Positions 1 to 9,925 are shown, counted from the first letter of the stretch. The stretch: 34,832 nucleotides of DNA from Chloroflexota bacterium (GCA_003451595.1 DMDA01000098.1:396-35227), one strand, 5' to 3'. Made by a program: numbers and translations. The notes: generated by a model not told the origin, from the sequence alone.

Positions 1-135
1 GGCCTCGGCGTCAAGGTGGCGTTTGAAGTCATCTTCGTACACGACGTAGCAGGCGCGTTCGCCAACCCAGGCGACTTCCGCCATACGGCCTTGCTGGTCG
101 AAGACGAGGCCAGTAAACATTGCTGTGCCTGCCAT
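1..135 (-). CDS. Small hypothetical protein, N-terminal part
   Basis: The first 45 codons of a minus-strand gene that runs off the left edge. It starts MAGTAMFTGLVFDQQGR and continues with an alternating beta-like pattern (AEVAWVGERACYVVYEDDF). A good ribosome binding site, AAGGGG, lies 7 bases before the ATG at 135. I do not recognise the family; short proteins of this style are common hypotheticals in Chloroflexota. No catalytic motif can be seen in the visible part. The unbroken frame, proper start and strong ribosome binding site make a real gene likely. Confidence 0.6.
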   Translation of the reverse strand, partial: MAGTAMFTGLVFDQQGRMAEVAWVGERACYVVYEDDFKRHLDAEA

Positions 136-183
136 AGCGTCCCCTTTCCGAAGTGTGTAAACAAGCAATGATTCACGAAGTTG

Positions 184-302
184 TTACTGATTTCTAGTTG
201 ATATTTTATGAACGCAGTGTTGCGTATGACGTGTTGCGTGAGGGATTCCGACACGTAGCACGCAACACTGAAAACATGAAAACTCTGCCTAGAAATCAGT
301 AA
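184..302. repeat. 119-bp imperfect palindrome with TTACTGATTTCTAG ends
   Basis: The ends are a perfect 14-bp inverted repeat: TTACTGATTTCTAG at 184-197 and its complement at 289-302. The similarity between the two arms continues inward (CAGTGTTGCGT and ACGTGT blocks), so the whole unit can form one long hairpin. The right arm (248-302) recurs almost exactly at 4628-4682 in opposite orientation. No reading frame is present. It looks like a MITE-like or REP-like non-coding element; no target-site duplication was identified. Confidence 0.75.
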
Positions 303-400
303 ATCTGACGCAACGACGCAGAGAGCAAAGCCGTGTAGAGCCTTGCCTGGCGCGCAAGGCTCTGCTAACTCTCTGCAACTCTGCGTCGAACAATCACATG
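303..400. repeat. Nested hairpins, GACGCAGAG-type repeat
   Basis: GACGCAGAG near 314 pairs with CTCTGCGTC near 383. Inside lies a perfect 10-bp hairpin, AGAGCCTTGC / GCAAGGCTCT, with a 7-base loop (about 337-363). It sits downstream of the minus-strand sugar isomerase gene, so it would be transcribed as its 3' end and may help end transcription, although no clear T-tract follows. Together with the 119-bp palindrome it fills the 311-bp gap between the first two genes. Confidence 0.5.
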
Positions 401-446
401 GTCTCGCAGCCAGCGCGCAACCTTCGCACCGGCGCACCGGACAGAA

Positions 447-1244
447 CTAGCCTTTGAGTTTCTCCGCCAGGAACGCCTGACTGCGCCGGATGCTGGCAAG
501 CGGTTCGGCTGGCTGGTCATGCTCCACAATCAGCCATTCCGCCTGCGCTGATTCGACAGCGGGCAAAATTACGTCCCAATCGAGGCGGCCACTGCCGACA
601 TCAGCCATGTTGCGCTCCGCCGGGTTGTCGCTCACATCTTTGGCGTGGACGCGCGCCACACGCCCACGATATTGCTGCAACATCGCCACCGGGTCCTGGC
701 CGCCATGCACGATCCACGCCAAATCTGGCTCGAAGCCGACATGCTCCGGTTTGGCCGCTTCCAACAACCAGTGGATGGCGGCTTTGCCGTCGAGCACGAC
801 CATCTCGAAATCATGGTTGTGATAGAGAAGTCGCATGTTGGCCATGCGCACGCGCCGCCCCAGGCGATCCAGTCTCTGCCCCAGCGCTGTCCAGCCTGCG
901 GCAGTGGTCGGGCGATCAGCCTCTGGCAGCCAGGGCACGATCAGGGTGTCATTGCCGATGGTCTTGTGGAAACGCACGACGGCTGGCAGATCGGCCTCCA
1001 TCGCCTGGAGTTGGACGTGGGCGGAGACAACTTTCAGCCCATGCTTGTCGAGCAAGGCGCGCAGCTCTTCGGCGCTCTGCCCCAGGTTGCCGGCCAGTTC
1101 GACGCCGGTGTAGCCTGCTTCGGCTACAGCCGCCAGCAGCTCGTCAGCAGCGAGCGGCAAGCTGCGCAACGTGTATAGCTGCACAGCCAGCGGCAGACGC
1201 AGCGCCGTGCCAGCCTGTTTGTCAGCGGGTTTGGATTTTGCCAT
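447..1244 (-). CDS. Sugar phosphate isomerase/epimerase (TIM barrel)
   Basis: A 265-residue protein of the xylose isomerase-like TIM-barrel family. Visible hallmarks are the N-terminal LPLAVQLYTLR strand, AGYTGVELAG, the metal/substrate region LLYHNHDFEM, EPDLAWIVHGG, RVHAKDV and the C-terminal WLIVEHDQP. Family members isomerise or epimerise sugars or inositol derivatives using a divalent metal held by Glu, Asp and His; the exact substrate cannot be told from sequence. I chose the ATG at 1244 because AAGGAA lies 8 bases upstream and the family domain starts soon after; the frame is open for another 62 codons upstream, but that stretch overlaps the divergent gene. Divergent from the HEAT-like gene at 1329, with an 84-bp shared promoter region. 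Confidence 0.85.
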   Translation of the reverse strand: MAKSKPADKQAGTALRLPLAVQLYTLRSLPLAADELLAAVAEAGYTGVELAGNLGQSAEELRALLDKHGLKVVSAHVQLQAMEADLPAVVRFHKTIGNDTLIVPWLPEADRPTTAAGWTALGQRLDRLGRRVRMANMRLLYHNHDFEMVVLDGKAAIHWLLEAAKPEHVGFEPDLAWIVHGGQDPVAMLQQYRGRVARVHAKDVSDNPAERNMADVGSGRLDWDVILPAVESAQAEWLIVEHDQPAEPLASIRRSQAFLAEKLKG

Positions 1245-1328
1245 GATGTTTATTCCTTGCTTGATTTGGTGGATTTGTTTCATTTCATTGTACCATCGAG
1301 TATACAACAACGGAGAAGAAGTCAAACC

Positions 1329-2876
1329 ATGACAGATCAAGGGATCATTGCCGGCTTTCAGGAACGCCGCCAGCTTGAGGATGCGGTCAGCGCCCTCGCC
1401 CATACTACGACAGAGGCAGAGCTGATGCATGCCACGCGCCAGCTCAGCGGTCGTTTCCCTCCAGAACGATTGGCGGCTGCGATCCTGCGGCGCCTGGGTG
1501 ATCCGAACAGCCAGCTACGCGGTGGGCTAGGGCACTTGGCCGCGCTGTTGCCGCCGGAGATCATCGTCCCGGCATTGCGCGACCTGGCGGGCAATCGCCA
1601 GAAGTCACCCATCGAACGCATGAGTGCAGTGCTCATTTTGGAACGCTATCTGGGCGAAACGACGCCGGCGGCATTGACCGCCGACCTGGCAGGCAACGAC
1701 GACATCGCCATGCAAAGCCTGTTAGAAGCGGTCGAAGAGGGGCGCAGAAACCGTCACGTCTTTCTGGAATATGTGACGCAAATGCAGGAGCATGGCGTCG
1801 ATGTCGCCTTCATGGTGATGGGGCTGATGCAACAGCTTGCGCCAGATGATCAGGTGGAACTGCTGCGCCTGATCGCCCAGGATCGGCGCCCACAAGTCGC
1901 CCGCAGCGCCCTGGAACGCCTCGTCTCCCTGGCAGCTCATCACGACCGCGCGCTGGCTGCCTTACACGCGCTTGCCTTCACCCTGGCGCCAGCGCTGGTA
2001 GAGCCGGCGCAGCGTGCGCTGCGCAAATTGCAATTCACCGGGCGACGCTACACGCCCCCTTCAGCCGATGGCTGGCGCGCGCTCCTGGGGCCAACCGACG
2101 CGGGTGGCTACTTCACGCTCTGGATCGTCCAGATGCCCACGCATCCCGCCACGGCCGACGGGGTGCTGATCGGCTTCACATTGGCGCTGCAACACGGCAT
2201 CATTGAATGTTCCGGCGTGGCGAGCATGGAGGCCAGCCAGCTACCGCCCGTGCGCCGGGAAGGCGATCTGGTTGTGGTCGGCGAAGGCGATGAGCCGCGC
2301 GTGACCATGCTTGAGACGCCGCTGTCCGTGGGACGCTGGCTGGTGCAGCAGGCGCTCGCCGCGCACTGGCGATTAGCCGAGCCGCCCGATCTGCCTGGTG
2401 AATATAAGCTCTACAACGACTGGATCTGGCAGTTTGCGCCGCCGCACCTCCCCGAAGAACTCAGCTACATCTTTGCGGAATTGCCGAATAGCGGATTGGA
2501 ACAACCGGACTTGCCTGCGCTGCACGAAGCGGTCGATGCCCTGGTGGGCCATCCACTGCTACGCGCCTGGGTGGGGTGGGCGGCCAGCGTGTGGATGATG
2601 CTCGAGACGCGGCCGGGCGCCGCGTCAGCCACACAGATTCAGACGCTGATCGCATTCATCCTGCGTGAGTTTGACGCCTTGCCGCAACGCGCGCAACTCC
2701 TGGATAACATGACAGTTGCGCTACGCACCCAGGCTTTATGGTTCGCTCTCCACGGCGAGGCGGATAACGCCAGGCGCGCGCTCCTCTTGGCGCGTTGGAT
2801 GCGCGTCTTGCCTATACGTCAGAACCCGCTGCTGGTTGGGCTTTTGCAGGCAGGCTATGCCCAGCGGCGCCAATAG
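1329..2876 (+). CDS. HEAT-like helical repeat protein, unknown function
   Basis: A 515-residue protein, mostly alpha-helical. The first half has repeated helix pairs typical of HEAT/ARM-type scaffolds (FPPERLAAAILRRLGDP, LPPEIIVPALRDLAG, RRPQVARSALERLVSLAA). A central section around residues 250-330 is more beta-like (YFTLWIVQMP, DGVLIGFTLALQHG), and the C-terminal third is helical again. There is no signal peptide, membrane segment or catalytic motif. The ATG at 1329 is preceded by GGAGAAG; upstream in-frame codons exist but lack such a site. I cannot assign a function; a scaffold or regulatory role is only a guess from the repeats. Confidence 0.75.
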   Translation: MTDQGIIAGFQERRQLEDAVSALAHTTTEAELMHATRQLSGRFPPERLAAAILRRLGDPNSQLRGGLGHLAALLPPEIIVPALRDLAGNRQKSPIERMSAVLILERYLGETTPAALTADLAGNDDIAMQSLLEAVEEGRRNRHVFLEYVTQMQEHGVDVAFMVMGLMQQLAPDDQVELLRLIAQDRRPQVARSALERLVSLAAHHDRALAALHALAFTLAPALVEPAQRALRKLQFTGRRYTPPSADGWRALLGPTDAGGYFTLWIVQMPTHPATADGVLIGFTLALQHGIIECSGVASMEASQLPPVRREGDLVVVGEGDEPRVTMLETPLSVGRWLVQQALAAHWRLAEPPDLPGEYKLYNDWIWQFAPPHLPEELSYIFAELPNSGLEQPDLPALHEAVDALVGHPLLRAWVGWAASVWMMLETRPGAASATQIQTLIAFILREFDALPQRAQLLDNMTVALRTQALWFALHGEADNARRALLLARWMRVLPIRQNPLLVGLLQAGYAQRRQ

Positions 2877-2970
2877 CACGTCAGGCAAACCGATGGCGCG
2901 CTGCAACTTTGCACCCCACTTTGCGTAGTATGAACTGTTGACAATTGTTGTTGCAGAAAGGATATGGCGC

Positions 2971-3378
2971 GTGTCATACTCGCAAGGACCAGTGGTGGTC
3001 AAACAAGGTCCAGGCTGTCTCATTCAGATATTGTGGTTCATCTTCATCGGGTGGTGGTTGGGCAGTTTTGCTGTGTCAGCCGCCTATGTGATGTTTTTGT
3101 TTATTGTGACGATCCCGATTGGCATCGCCATTCTAAACAACATTCCGCTGATCATGGCGCTGCGTCAGCCGGATCGTCTGATCACGCCCTATGGTGAAGT
3201 AAGTGTGCGCCAGCACAACTTCCTGGTGCGGGCGCTATGGTTCATCTTCGTCGGCTGGTGGCTGGCGGCAATTGCGTTGTCGGTGGGCTACTTCCTGTGC
3301 ATGACGATCATCGGGTTGCCCATCGGCTTCGTGATCTTCGACATGGTGCCGGGGCTGTTGACGCTGCGGCGTAGTTAA
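2971..3378 (+). CDS. YccF-type inner membrane protein
   Basis: A 135-residue membrane protein with two copies of the YccF domain. Copy one contains LWFIFIGWWLGSF and IPIGIAILNNIPLIMALRQP; copy two contains LWFIFVGWWLAAIALSVGY and GLPIGFVIFDMVPGLLTLRR. The paired GWW and P-I-G motifs are the family signature, and four hydrophobic segments are predicted. The physiological role of YccF proteins is not settled. I chose GTG 2971 because AAAGGA lies 8 bases upstream; the frame extends to a TTG at 2938, but that TTG is part of a TTGACA that could be a -35 box. It is followed by a strong terminator at 3445. Confidence 0.85.
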   Translation: MSYSQGPVVVKQGPGCLIQILWFIFIGWWLGSFAVSAAYVMFLFIVTIPIGIAILNNIPLIMALRQPDRLITPYGEVSVRQHNFLVRALWFIFVGWWLAAIALSVGYFLCMTIIGLPIGFVIFDMVPGLLTLRRS

Positions 3379-3444
3379 ACGTCAGGCGCCACGGATCGTC
3401 GCTGATGCGTGACGTCTGACTCATCAACTCAATATCTGCGGCCA

Positions 3445-3482
3445 AACCCAGGATGAAGTCTCATCATCCTGGGTTCGTTTTT
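3445..3482 (+). terminator. Rho-independent terminator after the YccF gene
   Basis: A perfect 12-bp stem, AACCCAGGATGA (3445-3456) and TCATCCTGGGTT (3464-3475), with a 7-base loop, followed by CGTTTTT. It ends the plus-strand YccF transcript and insulates the epimerase promoter just downstream. Confidence 0.85.
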
Positions 3483-3510
3483 GGAGCACCGGTTTCCCAG
3501 AAATTCCCCC

Positions 3511-3541
3511 TTGACTCTGACACAGTGTCAGGGTGTATGGT
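3511..3541 (+). promoter_or_regulatory. MerR-family type promoter/operator
   Basis: A -35 box TTGACT (3511-3516) and a -10 box TATGGT (3536-3541) are separated by an unusually long 19-bp spacer. The spacer holds a perfect 7+7 dyad, CTGACAC-A-GTGTCAG (3517-3531). A long spacer with a centred palindrome is the hallmark of promoters activated by MerR-family regulators through DNA distortion. The start codon of the NAD-dependent epimerase gene is about 113 bp downstream. No MerR gene is in this window, so the regulator would be encoded elsewhere. Confidence 0.7.
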
Positions 3542-3653
3542 GGATGCGCGACTGGGCTGGCGGCGCTAGCACAACGCAGCGCACAGCGCCGCCAGCCCGT
3601 TCGTCGCCGATTCACAAGTCGCGAACCACATCGTATGAACTGGGAGAAAAACT

Positions 3654-4634
3654 ATGTCCACCATCACGTACACGAACGCCCTCATCTTTGGCGCCGGGCA
3701 AGTCGGCCTCACGCTCATGGAACAACTTGTTGCCGCCGACGTACAGGTGACGCTGGTCAACCGCAGCGGTCGTGTGCAGGAGCCGCTGCCTGTTGGCGTG
3801 CGCGTCGTCGCCGGTGACTTGACCGACGCCGCCACGGTTGCCCGGCTGGCTGCTAACGCCGAAGTCATCTTTGCGACAGCTCAGCCTGCCTACACCAACT
3901 GGCCCAAAGGATGGCCGCCACTGATCCAAGGCATCGTCGATGGCGTCAGCCAGACCAATGCCCGCCTGGTCTTTGTCGACAACCTGTACATGTACGGTGC
4001 GACGCACGGCCAGCCCTATCGCGAGGACTTACCCTACGCGGCGACGGGGCACAAAGGCAAGGTGCGCGCGCTGGTGGCCACCACGTTACTGGAGGCACAC
4101 AAAGCCGGGCGTCTCCAGGTGACCATTGGCCGCGCCGCAGATTTCTTCGGCCCGCGCGGGACGGACACGGCTGTCTTCGGCGAACGTTTCTTTGCCGCAG
4201 CCTTTTCCCGCAAGCCAGTCGATGTCTTTGGCGACCCCAATCTGCCGCACACCTACACCTATCTACCCGATTTTGCGCGTGGGTTAATCACCTTAAGCCA
4301 ACACGATGCCGCCTACGGGCGCGCCTGGCACACACCTAACCACCAGACGGTCTCCACCGCCGAGATGATTCGACTCTTCGCTGCCGAATTGGGGGCGCCG
4401 ATCAAGACGCGCACGGTTAGCCCGCTCATGTTGGCGCTATTGGGGATGTTCGTGCCCATCGTGCGCGAAATGCAAGAGATGCACTACACATTCGAGGAGG
4501 CGTACACAGTCGATGACAGTCAATTTCGCGCCGCGTTTGGCGCCACCACCACGCCGCTTGCTGCCGCCGTACGTGCAACGGTGACCTGGTTTCGCCAACA
4601 CCGTGCACAGGCGCTGCCCCAGGCAGCTTACTGA
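3654..4634 (+). CDS. NAD-dependent epimerase/dehydratase (extended SDR)
   Basis: A 326-residue Rossmann-fold protein. The dinucleotide-binding motif GAGQVG is at residues 13-18, then GDLTDAATVARL and the FVDNLYMYGA segment. The tyrosine of YMYG or a neighbour may serve the SDR chemistry, although the classical YxxxK is not obvious (GHKGKVRALVATTLLEA lies where the lysine is expected). The C-terminal half resembles the nucleoside-diphosphate-sugar epimerase class (HTYTYLPDFARGLITL, VSTAEMIRLFAAELG). The substrate is unknown. The ATG at 3654 follows GGGAGAAAAACT. The final Tyr codon and TGA stop lie inside the repeat at 4628-4682. The MerR-type promoter upstream suggests induction by a small molecule or stress. 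Confidence 0.85.
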   Translation: MSTITYTNALIFGAGQVGLTLMEQLVAADVQVTLVNRSGRVQEPLPVGVRVVAGDLTDAATVARLAANAEVIFATAQPAYTNWPKGWPPLIQGIVDGVSQTNARLVFVDNLYMYGATHGQPYREDLPYAATGHKGKVRALVATTLLEAHKAGRLQVTIGRAADFFGPRGTDTAVFGERFFAAAFSRKPVDVFGDPNLPHTYTYLPDFARGLITLSQHDAAYGRAWHTPNHQTVSTAEMIRLFAAELGAPIKTRTVSPLMLALLGMFVPIVREMQEMHYTFEEAYTVDDSQFRAAFGATTTPLAAAVRATVTWFRQHRAQALPQAAY

Positions 4635-4682
4635 TTTCTAGCAGAGTTTTCATGTTTTTCAGTGTTGCGTGCTACGTGTCGG
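4628..4682. repeat. Half copy of the TTACTGATTTCTAG element between convergent genes
   Basis: A 55-bp stretch that matches the complement of 248-302 almost base for base (one missing G and one extra T). It begins with the 14-bp end TTACTGATTTCTAG and ends in CTACGTGTCGG. The TGA stop of the epimerase gene (4632-4634) and, on the other strand, the TAG stop of topA (4672-4674) both fall within it. It therefore occupies the whole gap between the two convergent genes. Confidence 0.75.
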
Positions 4683-7431
4683 CAGATTTTGCCTTTGGCG
4701 TGGAGGGCGCTGAGCGTTTTGTTGCCGGTTTGCTGGCGGTCTTTGTCCCTGTACGCCCAGTGGTCTTTGTCGATTTGGTCGCCGTCGGCCTGGCTGATTG
4801 GGCGGTAGCTTTGCCGTCGGCGCCATCCGTCCTTCCCTGCGCAGTGCGCGCCTTCCCGGCGCGTCCCTGGCGCGTCGACTTGGCGTTGGCTTGCTTCTCC
4901 GCCAGCCAGCCCAGCGCTTGCTCCAGGGTGACATCCGCCGGTGCTGTGCCTTTGGGCAGGGTGGCGTTGATTTTGTTCCAGCTCACATAAGGGCCGTAGC
5001 GCCCCTCCAGCACCTGCACAACGCCGCCTTGTGGATGTTCGCCTAACTCCTTGATGACCGCCTTTGCTGCGCTCCGCCGCCCACCGTTGGTCGCTTTGGC
5101 GGCCAGCAATTCCAACGCACGGTCGAGGTCGATCTCCAGCACAGAATCGGGCGCACGCAGGTTGGCGTAGACGCCGTCGTGCACCACAAAGGGGCCAAAG
5201 CGGCCGACGCCGGCCTGTACTGGCTTGCCTGTCTCTGGATGTTCGCCCAATGTGCGCGGCAGGCTGAGCAATGCCATCGCTGTTTCCATCGTCAGATCGT
5301 CCGGCGTCATGCCCTTGAGCAGACTGGCGCGCTTGGGCTTGGTTTTGCTGTTGGGGTCATCCTCGCCCAATTGCACATACGGGCCGTAAGGACCGACCTT
5401 GAGCAGCACCGGTAGTCCACTCTCTGGGTCGTTGCCGATCACCTGTGGCCCTTCCACCTTGCGATTGAAGATCGCTTCCACTACTTCGTCAGTCAGGTCG
5501 GCGGGCGGCAAGGTAGGCGGTAGATTGGCCGTGCGCCGCTCGCCATTTTCCTCGCGCGCCAGGTATGGCCCATACTGACCGATGCGCACTTCGGCGTGGA
5601 GATTGCCCAGCTCCACCGTGCTTGCCAGCCGGGGATCGATGGCGGCCTCACGGCTTTTCACCTGGTTTTCCAAGCCCTCTTCACCCAGGTAGAACTCGCG
5701 CAAATAGCTCAAATAGTTGGTTGCGCCGGTGGCTATGTCGTCAAGGCGCTGCTCCATATTGGCGGTAAATTTGAGATCGACCAATTCGTCGAAGTGCTTT
5801 TCTAGCAATTCGGTGACGGCAAACGCGGTGAATGTTGGCACCAACTCCTTGCGTTGCTTGAAGACATAGCCGCGCTGTTGGATCGTGTCAATGATGGTGG
5901 CGTAGGTGCTGGGGCGACCGATGCCTTCCGCCTCCAATGCCTTGACCAGCGTTGCCTCGGTGTAGCGCGCCGGCGGCTGCGTCTCATGTCCCACAGTCTC
6001 CAGCTCACGACAATCGACCTGCTCGCCGACCGTCAGAGTGGGCAACGGCTGCTCCTGGCTTTCGAGCGCAGCGTCGGGGTCATCCGACCCTTCAACATAG
6101 GCGCGGAAGAAGCCGGGAAAGAGCACCGTGCGTCCGCTGGCGCGGAAGACGGCGTCCGCCACATTGATCGTGACAGTGCGCAGTTTGAGCCGGGCATTCG
6201 CCATCTGCGAGGCCACCGTGCGCTTCCAGATCAGCTCGTAGAGCGACTTCTCGCGGCCTTCGAGCGGCAAACTGTCGGCCGGCGTCATCTGGTCGCCGGC
6301 GGGGCGGATGGCCTCGTGCGCTTCCTGGGCGTTGGCGGTCTTGGTCTGGTAGCGTCGCGGCGAGGGACTGAGATACTCCTCGCCATACATCTCACGGATA
6401 CGCCGCCGCGCGGCGCTGATCGCCTCTTCGCTCAGGTTGACCGAGTCGGTGCGCATGTAGGTGATATAGCCGTTCTCGTAGAGATTTTGCGCCAGGCGCA
6501 TCGTCTCGCGAGCGCTGAGGCCGAGCTTGCGGTTGGCCTCCTGCTGCAAGGTGCTGGTGGTGAAAGGCGCGTAGGGCGCGCGCGTGGCGTCCTTTTCCTC
6601 GATTTCGGCGACGACCCACTGGCTGGTCAGCAACCGCTGACGGAGCGTCTCAGCCTCCTGCTGATTGAGCAGCAAAACATCCTTGCCAGCGGCAATCCGG
6701 CCGGTGTGTTCGTCGAAGTCGCGACCGGTGGCGACGCGCTTGCCGCCAACTGCCACCAGCGTCGCTTCGAAGCGATGCGTGGGCTGATCGGGACGTTTAT
6801 TGAGGAAGGCGCGCAAGTCCCAATACTGACCTGCGACAAAAGCGCGACGTTCCCGTTCGCGCAACACGAGCAGGCGCACGGCCACGCTCTGCACACGTCC
6901 GGCCGAGAGCTTGGGAGCAATCTTGCGCCAAAGCAGCGGCGACACTGTGTAGCCGACAAGCCGGTCGAGGATGCGTCGCGTCTCCTGCGCGTGCACCAGG
7001 TCGAGATCGATGGTGCGCGTCTCGCGCAGCGCCTGCTCGATCGCCTCCCGCGTGATCTCATGGAAGACCATGCGGCGCACTGGCTGCTTTGGCTTGAGCA
7101 CCTCATGCAGATGCCAACCAATGCTCTCGCCCTCGCGGTCTTCGTCCGTCGCCAGGATCAACTCGTCGGCGTCTTTGAGCGCTGCTTTCAACTCATTGAT
7201 CAATTTACGTTTCTTCTCTGGAATCACGTAGAGCGGTTCGAAGTCATGTTCGACATCGACGCCCAGCCGCGACCACGGTTCGCCCTTGTACTTCTCCGGA
7301 ATCTCGGCGGCGGAGGCGGGCAGGTCACGCACGTGCCCCATGCTCGCCTTGACCTGATAGTCGCGGGGCAAAAATTTGCCGATGGTCTTGGCTTTGGTTG
7401 GCGATTCGACGATAACAAGCTTTTTGCTCAT
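4672..7431 (-). CDS. topA: DNA topoisomerase I (type IA)
   Basis: A 919-residue type IA topoisomerase that relaxes negative supercoils by single-strand passage. The Toprim domain has VESPTKAKTIG (residues 8-18) and the acidic metal site TDEDREGE (95-102). The catalytic tyrosine is Tyr325 in GYITYMRTDS, and EGIGRPSTYA is the conserved motif after it. Instead of zinc-finger modules the C-terminal third has four topoisomerase C-terminal repeats (GQYGPYL, GPYGPYV, GRFGPFV, GRYGPYV). It ends in a Lys/Ala/Thr-rich basic tail (about the last 70 residues) that probably binds DNA. The stop codon is inside the 4628-4682 repeat. The ribosome binding site is modest (GGTGA). Another copy of the repeat lies just upstream. 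Confidence 0.97.
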   Translation of the reverse strand: MSKKLVIVESPTKAKTIGKFLPRDYQVKASMGHVRDLPASAAEIPEKYKGEPWSRLGVDVEHDFEPLYVIPEKKRKLINELKAALKDADELILATDEDREGESIGWHLHEVLKPKQPVRRMVFHEITREAIEQALRETRTIDLDLVHAQETRRILDRLVGYTVSPLLWRKIAPKLSAGRVQSVAVRLLVLRERERRAFVAGQYWDLRAFLNKRPDQPTHRFEATLVAVGGKRVATGRDFDEHTGRIAAGKDVLLLNQQEAETLRQRLLTSQWVVAEIEEKDATRAPYAPFTTSTLQQEANRKLGLSARETMRLAQNLYENGYITYMRTDSVNLSEEAISAARRRIREMYGEEYLSPSPRRYQTKTANAQEAHEAIRPAGDQMTPADSLPLEGREKSLYELIWKRTVASQMANARLKLRTVTINVADAVFRASGRTVLFPGFFRAYVEGSDDPDAALESQEQPLPTLTVGEQVDCRELETVGHETQPPARYTEATLVKALEAEGIGRPSTYATIIDTIQQRGYVFKQRKELVPTFTAFAVTELLEKHFDELVDLKFTANMEQRLDDIATGATNYLSYLREFYLGEEGLENQVKSREAAIDPRLASTVELGNLHAEVRIGQYGPYLAREENGERRTANLPPTLPPADLTDEVVEAIFNRKVEGPQVIGNDPESGLPVLLKVGPYGPYVQLGEDDPNSKTKPKRASLLKGMTPDDLTMETAMALLSLPRTLGEHPETGKPVQAGVGRFGPFVVHDGVYANLRAPDSVLEIDLDRALELLAAKATNGGRRSAAKAVIKELGEHPQGGVVQVLEGRYGPYVSWNKINATLPKGTAPADVTLEQALGWLAEKQANAKSTRQGRAGKARTAQGRTDGADGKATAQSARPTATKSTKTTGRTGTKTASKPATKRSAPSTPKAKSADT

Positions 7432-7470
7432 TTTAATTCACCGCTGCGGACTACAAAATCCGTCCTGAAA

Positions 7471-7566
7471 TTACTGATTTCTAGGTTGTAACGTCATATC
7501 GTTCACAATCTTCCTGGAAGCTTTGGAGCTTCCGGGAAGATGAACAGCTACCCTAGAGGTCAGTAG
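7471..7566. repeat. Third copy of the TTACTGATTTCTAG element, with internal hairpin
   Basis: The left end TTACTGATTTCTAG (7471-7484) is identical to the other copies; the right end (7553-7566) is its complement with three transitions. The interior differs from the 184-302 copy and forms its own long hairpin: GTTC/GAAC at the base, then ATCTTCC and GGAAGCT pairing with AGCTTCC and GGAAGAT around a TTGG loop (7501-7545). It sits 40 bp upstream of the topA start codon. Confidence 0.65.
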
Positions 7567-7606
7567 TTTTGCGGGCGGACCAGCGCCCGCGTTTCAAACT
7601 TTCCAG

Positions 7607-7644
7607 TTTTCATAACAATAAATCGGCGGCAACGCCGCCGATTT
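7607..7644 (-). terminator. Terminator of the DUF4287/YdeI gene
   Basis: A perfect 11-bp stem, AAATCGGCGGC (7620-7630) and GCCGCCGATTT (7634-7644), with a 3-base loop. Read on the minus strand it is followed by ATTGTT. It lies about 80 bp past the stop of the minus-strand gene at 7723. A second, 7-bp GC hairpin (7571-7590) follows. Confidence 0.6.
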
Positions 7645-7722
7645 CCCAAACGGCGCAAGTGTAGCACAGCGTTCCCACAAACAAAAATCAGCAGATGCAT
7701 GACCCTGCCGACAACTTGCTTG

Positions 7723-8139
7723 CTACTGGCTGCCTGTCGCCTCTGATAAATGCGCCAGGATTTCGGCGATGCGCGCCTGTCGTTCACGTGAATCCGCCGC
7801 TTCGTCAAGCCAGAGCAGCAGATTGTGCTGCTCGGCGCGCGGCAACTGCTCGAAGCGCCGCCGCGCTGCTGACTTGAAGATCATCGCCGCCACCAGGTCC
7901 GCAGGGACGGCGACTTCGCGCTCGATGCCGCGCGCAGCTTCATAGCGTACGGCAACGGTGCTGGCCCAGCGCGTTTCCAGCCCGTAGATGCGCTCCAGGT
8001 GCTCAATCAGCTGCGCATGGCTGAATGTCACCGCTTCACTGGCGTCGAGCAGCACGCACCAATCGGCTGTAGTGCGCCCGGTTTCAAATTGAATCACTTC
8101 TTCTGGAATTGCCAATGGCCCACGCGGTTGCTCGTGCAT
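7723..8139 (-). CDS. DUF4287 / YdeI-OmpD-associated domain protein
   Basis: A 138-residue protein in two parts. Residues about 18-70 (FETGRTTADWCVLLDASEA, then HAQLIEHLERIYGLETRWA) match the DUF4287 pattern. The C-terminal 60 residues (DLVAAMIFKSAARRRFEQLP and HNLLLWLDEAADSRERQARI) resemble the tail domain of YdeI/OmpD-associated proteins, in which a helix pair carries the AR-F--L pattern. Biochemical function is unknown; YdeI relatives have been linked to envelope or peptide resistance. The ATG at 8139 has AGGAGGG 6-7 bases upstream. It is divergent from the FG-GAP gene. Confidence 0.75.
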   Translation of the reverse strand: MHEQPRGPLAIPEEVIQFETGRTTADWCVLLDASEAVTFSHAQLIEHLERIYGLETRWASTVAVRYEAARGIEREVAVPADLVAAMIFKSAARRRFEQLPRAEQHNLLLWLDEAADSRERQARIAEILAHLSEATGSQ

Positions 8140-8225
8140 TGGAAACCCTCCTGGACTGGGTGGATGAGTTGCACTTGTCTAGCAGCTATGGTAAACCCGA
8201 TGAGTGTATTTGTTGGTAGGCCATT

Positions 8226-9920
<1,695 letters not shown>

Positions 9921-9925
9921 ATCGG

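Noticed and set aside
5854..7491. 545-codon open frame opposite topA
   Set aside because: Antisense shadow of topA. Composition follows third-position GC of the real gene; no family motif; no proper ribosome binding site.
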